From assembly GCF_030287445.1 (NCBI RefSeq), contig NZ_JASVWB010000002.1, positions 5,704,001 to 5,768,000 on the forward strand: DNA of 64,000 bases, in the 5' to 3' direction. Source of the DNA: Streptomyces sp. ALI-76-A. Its GTDB lineage: Bacteria; Actinomycetota; Actinomycetes; Streptomycetales; Streptomycetaceae. The position numbers and the translations under genes were made by a program. This document shows, piece after piece, positions 60,054-64,000 of this stretch (positions within the stretch are counted from its first letter, which is position 1; every line of letters begins with the position of its first letter). The notes under the pieces were generated by a model. It was not told where the DNA came from, made no database searches, and saw nothing but the letters and a program-made list of their open reading frames with translations.

Positions 60054-60431
60054 GGCGTTCCCCTCCGGTGTCCGCGGCTCGGACGTACCGGTCAGTACGT
60101 CCCTGTGTCCGAAGGACAGCATGGCGGAGATCACCGCCCAGGGACCCGACCGGACGTGTGACCTGCGTCAAAGAATTCTGGACGGCATCCGGTCGGCCGA
60201 AGTCCGGGCGGCGGCGCAGTATCGCAGTCACACCGCCGAATTGAGTGGTTTTGCTCGCGCGCGTTGCCCAAGCGATGCCGACTGATGTTGGTCATCGGGT
60301 CCTGAGATGCGGGATAATGGCCTGGAAGCAATGTGTTCGATGCCGGTGTCGCGTGTCCCACTCCAGGAATGCGCGTGCCCTCCAGGGCTGTCGGCTTTGA
60401 CTATGAGCTGGTTTCAGGAAGGGGAACGAGC
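60054..60431. other. Divergent promoter region of the enoyl-CoA hydratase and DUF3117 genes
   Basis: 378 bp with no supported gene. It holds the inverted repeat at 60081-60102 (listed) near the hydratase. On the DUF3117 side lies a weak promoter-like pair, TTGGTC (60288) and GATAAT (60313), separated by 19 bp. Confidence 0.4.
60081..60102. promoter_or_regulatory. Perfect inverted repeat upstream of the enoyl-CoA hydratase gene
   Basis: GGACGTAC, six bases (CGGTCA), GTACGTCC. The 8-bp arms are exact complements, 28 bp before the start codon. This is the size of a TetR- or GntR-type operator. No regulator gene is adjacent. Confidence 0.6.
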
Positions 60432-60599
60432 ATGGCGGCCATGAAGCCGCGGACGGGCGATGGCCCGCTCGAGGTGACCAAGGAGGGGCGGGGCATTGTC
60501 ATGCGCGTTCCGCTCGAAGGCGGCGGTCGACTCGTCGTCGAGCTGACCCCTGACGAGGCCGACGCGCTCGGTGACGCCCTCAAGAAGGTCGTCGGCTGA
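60432..60599 (+). CDS. DUF3117 small conserved protein
   Basis: 55 residues from the ATG at 60432, with AAGGGGA upstream. MKPRTGDGPLEVTKEGRGIV and VVELTPDEADALGDALK are almost invariant across actinobacteria (Rv1211 family). It is a small soluble beta-sheet/helix protein without known function. A strong terminator follows. Confidence 0.92.
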   Translation: MAAMKPRTGDGPLEVTKEGRGIVMRVPLEGGGRLVVELTPDEADALGDALKKVVG

Positions 60600-60626
60600 C
60601 GCGGAAGCGACCATACCCTTTCGGCT

Positions 60627-60654
60627 GCCCCGGCACCGCTCACGGTGCCGGGGC
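60627..60654 (+). terminator. Intrinsic terminator after the DUF3117 gene
   Basis: Perfect 12-bp inverted repeat GCCCCGGCACCG / CGGTGCCGGGGC, loop CTCA, followed by TTTTT at 60657-60661: the most classical terminator in the window. Confidence 0.92.
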
Positions 60655-60866
60655 GGCTTTTTCACGGCCCGGGCCACCCGGGACACGCCGGGAGGGAACA
60701 CGGATTGCGGCGCTCGCTCTACGGCCGCGCCGGACCGACGGACGTCATCGGTCGACGAGGCTCATGGCGGCGAAGCGGGGGTTGACCTGCCCCGGGTCGG
60801 CGGGCGCCGGGTTGACGGGCCCCGGGTTGGCGGGCCCGGGGTTGACCGGCCTCACGTCCGTGGGCC

Positions 60867-61499
60867 TCATCGTTTGACGGCGCACAGCAGTCCGTCGCCG
60901 ACCGGGAGCAGGGACGGCACCAGGTCCTGGCTCTCGCGCACCGCGCGCAGCAGCTCCCGCAGCCGCAGGACCTCGGTGGGCTGCGGGCCCGAGTCCACCG
61001 TCCGGCCGTTGGCGAAGACACCCTCGAAAACGACCAGCCCGCCGGGGCGCAGCAGACGCAACGATTCAGCGAGATAGTCCAGGAATTCCTGGCGGTCACC
61101 GTCACAGAAGACCAGGTCGTAGCCGGCGTCGGCGAGCCGGGGCAGGACGTCCAGGGCGCGGCCGGGGATGAAGCGGGCCCGGTTGCTGGCGAAGCCGCAG
61201 GCGCGGAAGGCCTGGCGGGCGAACTGCTGGTGCTCCGGCTCGGGGTCGACCGTGGTCAGGACGCCGTCCGGGCGCATGCCATGCAGCAGATGGATCCCGG
61301 ACACGCCGGTCCCGGTGCCGATCTCGGCGACCGCCTTGGCGTCCACCGTGGCCGCGAGCAACCGCAGCGCCGCACCCGTGCCGGGCGACACCGAGCGCAG
61401 CCCCGCCTCACGGGCCCGGTCCCGGGCCCAGCGCAGGGCTTCGTCCTCGGCGACATAGGCGTCGGCGAACGCCCAGCTCGTCTGCCGGTTGCCGGTAAT
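60867..61499 (-). CDS. O-methyltransferase, class I SAM (Rv1220c family), apparent ATT start
   Basis: 210 residues if started at ATT (61499-61497), with AGGAG six bases upstream (AGGAGAGGGTC-ATT). The first ATG/GTG/TTG codon is the GTG at 61391, which would remove 36 residues of the family's N-terminal helices (TGNRQTSWAFADAYVAEDEA). An in-frame stop (TAA) lies upstream and no usual start occurs between it and 61391. SAM motif AVAEIGTGTGVSG, acidic loop TTVDPEPEHQ and YDLVFCDGDRQ are typical. It is divergent from the sigma gene, as in mycobacteria. Confidence 0.8.
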   Translation of the reverse strand: MTGNRQTSWAFADAYVAEDEALRWARDRAREAGLRSVSPGTGAALRLLAATVDAKAVAEIGTGTGVSGIHLLHGMRPDGVLTTVDPEPEHQQFARQAFRACGFASNRARFIPGRALDVLPRLADAGYDLVFCDGDRQEFLDYLAESLRLLRPGGLVVFEGVFANGRTVDSGPQPTEVLRLRELLRAVRESQDLVPSLLPVGDGLLCAVKR

Positions 61500-61728
61500 G
61501 ACCCTCTCCTGTCCCCGTGGTTGCCTGGGCGTGACTGTATCCGTTGGCGTCGGGAACCCGCAGATGGGACCGGGCGTTTAGAGGGGTGGGAGACGACCTG
61601 GGGGGACACAGTTGGATCACGATCTCGAGCAGGGGCTCAAGCAAGTGCTGACGCAGCCGCACGAGCCGTATCACCCCAGATCAATTTCTCGTAAAACCGC
61701 TTATCCGGAGCTAACGGGCGAGGTGGCT

Positions 61729-62502
61729 ATGGTAGGGGCTCCACTGGACACCACCAGAGCCGACAGGGGAGGTGCGGCCGTACCTGTGGATCGGGGAGGA
61801 GTGCTGCGGCGCTTTCTCGGGTCGGCGGGCAGGCCGAAATCCGTGAACGACACCGCTGCTGACCACAGCCACGCCGCTGAGTACGACCGGACCGCGACCT
61901 TCTCCACCGACGCGGACGGGCAGGCGTGGACTCCGCCCACCTGGGAGGAGATCGTCAGCACGCACAGTGGCCGGGTCTACCGGCTCGCGTATCGCCTGAC
62001 GGGCAACCAGCACGACGCCGAGGACCTCACGCAAGAGGTCTTCGTCCGCGTCTTCCGCTCCCTATCGACGTACACGCCGGGCACTTTCGAGGGCTGGCTG
62101 CACCGCATCACCACCAACCTCTTCCTGGACATGGTCCGCCGCAAGCAGCGCATCCGCTTCGACGCCCTCGGCGAGGACGCGGCCGAGAGACTGCCCAGCC
62201 GCGAGCCGTCGCCCCAGCAGGTCTTCAACGACGCGCACTTCGACGCGGACGTCCAGCAGGCCCTCGACACCCTCGCCCCGGAGTTCCGCGCCGCGGTCGT
62301 CCTGTGCGACATCGAAGGCCTGTCGTACGAGGAGATCGCCGCGACCCTGGGCGTCAAGCTCGGCACCGTCCGGTCCCGGATCCACCGTGGCCGCTCGCAG
62401 CTGCGCAAGGCGCTCGCGCACCGCTCCCCGGAGGCGCGGGCCGAGCGTCGCTCCTTCAGGGCCCGTGTTCCCGCGCTGGGGGGAGGGGGCGCGTCCGCGT
62501 GA
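61729..62502 (+). CDS. sigE: ECF sigma factor, SigE-like
   Basis: 257 residues from the ATG at 61729 (GAGGTGG upstream); a TTG at 61612 would add 39 residues. After a ~70-residue variable tail, region 2 reads [29 protein letters not shown] and region 4 [41 protein letters not shown]. Almost the same runs occur in M. tuberculosis SigE (envelope stress), and the neighbours match. It is coupled to its anti-sigma gene by a GTGA overlap. This is not the S. coelicolor cseABC-linked sigE, whose name collides. Confidence 0.88.
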   Translation: MVGAPLDTTRADRGGAAVPVDRGGVLRRFLGSAGRPKSVNDTAADHSHAAEYDRTATFSTDADGQAWTPPTWEEIVSTHSGRVYRLAYRLTGNQHDAEDLTQEVFVRVFRSLSTYTPGTFEGWLHRITTNLFLDMVRRKQRIRFDALGEDAAERLPSREPSPQQVFNDAHFDADVQQALDTLAPEFRAAVVLCDIEGLSYEEIAATLGVKLGTVRSRIHRGRSQLRKALAHRSPEARAERRSFRARVPALGGGGASA

Positions 62503-63491
62503 GTGGATCACGTCCTACCCCGTCCGAACAGCATCTGGGAGACCGACTCGCCGCCCTGGTGGACGGAGAGCTCGGTCATGAGTCGCGCGACCGTGTCCTC
62601 GCGCACCTGGCCACCTGCGCCAAGTGCAAGGCGGAGGCCGACGCGCAACGCCGACTGAAGAACGTCTTCGCGGAGGCCGCCCCGCCCCCGCCCTCCGAGA
62701 GCTTCCTGGCCCGCCTGCAAGGACTCCCCGCGGGTGGCGACGCGGACGACGGTGACGGCTCGCCGTTCGGCGGGCCTGGACTCACCGGCGGACTGTCCGC
62801 ACGTCCCGGGGGCGCCGGGGTCTTCGGCCTGCGGCGCGGCGAGCGGTTCGAGTTCGACTACGTGCCGACCCGGGCGCACACCTCCGTGCTGCCGCCCTCC
62901 TCCGGGAGCCGGGGATTCCGCATCCACGACGTCAGCCGCCACGAGGCCGAGCGGTCGGCCTCGCGCGGGCTGCGGTTCGCGGCCGCCGCGGCCGGGGCGG
63001 TGTCGCTGGCCGCCATCGCCCTCGGTGGCGTCGCCACGGTGACGCCCGGCGACCTGGCCGCGGACGCGCGCGGCACGAACGGTACCGGCAGCAATGTCAC
63101 CCCGGCGCGCACGCAGGGCACGGGAGCCGCCACGGCACCCGAGAGCCAGCGCCGCCGCGGGGTCGGTCCGCTGCTCGCGCAGGGGCAGGGACAGGGGCCG
63201 CTCGGCCGCACCCCGGTCGCCTCGACCGAGGTGTCCGCGCCGCTGCTGCCCGGCGTGCCGGCGCCCGCCGCGAACCGGCACCACGAGTCCGTCCACTCGC
63301 TGACGGCACCCGTGGTGGCCGGGGCGGCCGCGATGTCCCCGCTGATACGTCCGCTCAACGCCGCCGCGCCGCTCACGCTGACCGCGTGGTCCACGACCCC
63401 GGACCTCGTCTCACCGGGTCTGCTCACCGCGCCCGTGCCCGGGACGGCCTCCGCTCCCTCGGCCTCCGCCACCTTCGGCACCTCCCGCTGA
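62499..63491 (+). CDS. Membrane anti-sigma factor with zinc-finger (RseA-like)
   Basis: 330 residues from a GTG overlapping the sigma stop. An N-terminal zinc-binding anti-sigma domain has [12 protein letters not shown] (H-X3-C-X2-C). A Gly/Pro-rich cytoplasmic linker follows, with [20 protein letters not shown] membrane helix lies at ~160-185 ([20 protein letters not shown]), and the exported Ala/Pro/Thr-rich tail is ~140 residues with no domain. It should hold the sigma factor inactive until released by stress signals. Confidence 0.88.
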   Translation: MSGSRPTPSEQHLGDRLAALVDGELGHESRDRVLAHLATCAKCKAEADAQRRLKNVFAEAAPPPPSESFLARLQGLPAGGDADDGDGSPFGGPGLTGGLSARPGGAGVFGLRRGERFEFDYVPTRAHTSVLPPSSGSRGFRIHDVSRHEAERSASRGLRFAAAAAGAVSLAAIALGGVATVTPGDLAADARGTNGTGSNVTPARTQGTGAATAPESQRRRGVGPLLAQGQGQGPLGRTPVASTEVSAPLLPGVPAPAANRHHESVHSLTAPVVAGAAAMSPLIRPLNAAAPLTLTAWSTTPDLVSPGLLTAPVPGTASAPSASATFGTSR

Positions 63492-63619
63492 CCGGCCTCT
63501 GCGCGGTGGCCCGCGAACCTGGTTGAATTCCAGGGAAGTCGACGAACGTCGGCCACCGCCGACGAGCCGTGCGGGGGCCGGGGCCGGTCCTGGCTGATCA
63601 GAAGCGGGGAAGCCACGGT

Positions 63620-63659
63620 TTCTCGTCGGTGACTTCTCATCGGGCTTCTCGTCGGTGAC
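63620..63659 (+). repeat. Short direct repeat upstream of the HtrA-like gene
   Basis: TTCTCGTCGGTGAC at 63620-63633 and 63646-63659, 26 bp apart, with a third partial copy (TTCTCATCGG) between. It lies in the 268-bp gap before the next gene. Confidence 0.6.
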
Positions 63660-63759
63660 CGACGACAGCGTGGCCGGAGTCCCCGGGTGGGGGGCGAGGT
63701 CCCGTGTCTGCGGCATGATCCGCCGGACAGGTCCTGGAGGCCGTGACTGTGGGGAGAAC

Positions 63760-64000
63760 ATGAACGAGGGGAAGCCGGCGAAGGCGGACGGACCGGCACC
63801 GAGGCCGGCACCGTACGAGGTGCCCGAGGTGCCCGAGGTGCCGGACGTGAGCGCCGACCGGTGGCGGGGTGCCGGGGCAGCCGCCCACGACGCCGATTCC
63901 GAGGGCGACTTCGCACTCAGGGCACCGGACGAGGCACCCGGCCCGGCCGCGGAGAGTCCGGCTCCTGCCGGGGGCGACTTCGCCCTGCCGGCGCCCCAGG
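63760..64000 (+). CDS. N-terminal part of a probable HtrA-like serine protease
   Basis: 80 codons to the window end, open throughout, from an ATG with GGGGAG. The visible part is only an acidic Pro/Glu/Ala tail with PEVPEVPDV repeats and two GDFAL motifs, typical of the cytoplasmic tail before the membrane helix of actinobacterial HtrA. The protease identity is inferred from position after the sigma/anti-sigma pair (as in Rv1221-Rv1223); no catalytic residue is in view. Confidence 0.55.
   Translation, partial: MNEGKPAKADGPAPRPAPYEVPEVPEVPDVSADRWRGAGAAAHDADSEGDFALRAPDEAPGPAAESPAPAGGDFALPAPQ

Overview
The window is a high-GC actinobacterial chromosome segment, almost certainly Streptomyces. 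The signs are the strong G/C third-codon bias, many GTG and TTG starts, a mycothiol gene (mshB), Streptomyces-type families (DUF6542, DUF3140, DUF3117, DUF6113), a multidomain PAS-GAF-SpoIIE phosphatase, and a single TTA (bldA-type) leucine codon. No tRNA, rRNA, insertion sequence, prophage or CRISPR array was seen. Most of it is core chromosome. The order of many genes (ychF, typA with an LpqW-like lipoprotein, mshB, fdxA-dapC, dapE, LOG protein, folP2-type gene, tag, DUF3117, O-methyltransferase, sigE-like ECF factor, zinc anti-sigma factor, HtrA-like start) parallels the Mycobacterium tuberculosis Rv1112-Rv1224 region, from memory of that genome.

Layout. 1-7.4 kb: 3' end of polyphosphate glucokinase, DUF6542 membrane protein, YchF, a DUF2945/DUF3140 pair, a DUF4190/septum-formation membrane protein, a GntR regulator followed by degenerate short repeats, a SPOR-like small protein, a Nudix hydrolase and a stand-alone HATPase. 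7.6-14 kb: a large sensor phosphatase converges on a coiled-coil membrane protein, and their junction has been tandemly multiplied in ~168-bp units. Next comes a membrane-anchored GH18-like protein with the TTA codon. 14-19 kb: a methyltransferase and an Sdh1-type succinate dehydrogenase operon. 19-23.6 kb: LpqW-like lipoprotein and TypA.

24-42 kb holds three complete five-gene oligopeptide (Opp/Dpp/BldK-type) ABC transporter operons. The first and third are parallel, similar in sequence and share the same 8-bp gene overlaps, which suggests duplication. The middle one is on the opposite strand and has a different kind of binding protein, with a cleavable signal peptide and a C-terminal membrane anchor instead of a lipobox. 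Which of them, if any, is the bldK orthologue cannot be decided here.

42-54 kb: S9 peptidase, mshB operon, a 954-residue protein with a collagen-like cytoplasmic segment and extracellular PG_binding_4 region, a SirB1-family protein, GNAT protein, ferredoxin and DapC. A perfect 11 x 15-bp minisatellite follows. 54-64 kb: transglycosylase-like protein, DapE, LOG protein, FolP2-type protein, DivIVA-like protein, 3-methyladenine glycosylase, enoyl-CoA hydratase, DUF3117, an O-methyltransferase that seems to start at ATT, and a SigE/anti-sigma/HtrA-type envelope stress module cut by the window end.

No strikingly new multi-gene system was found. The best leads are the multiplied convergent gene junction, the perfect minisatellite, the ATT start, the TTA-containing GH18-like protein, the membrane-anchored peptide-binding protein and the collagen-like protein.
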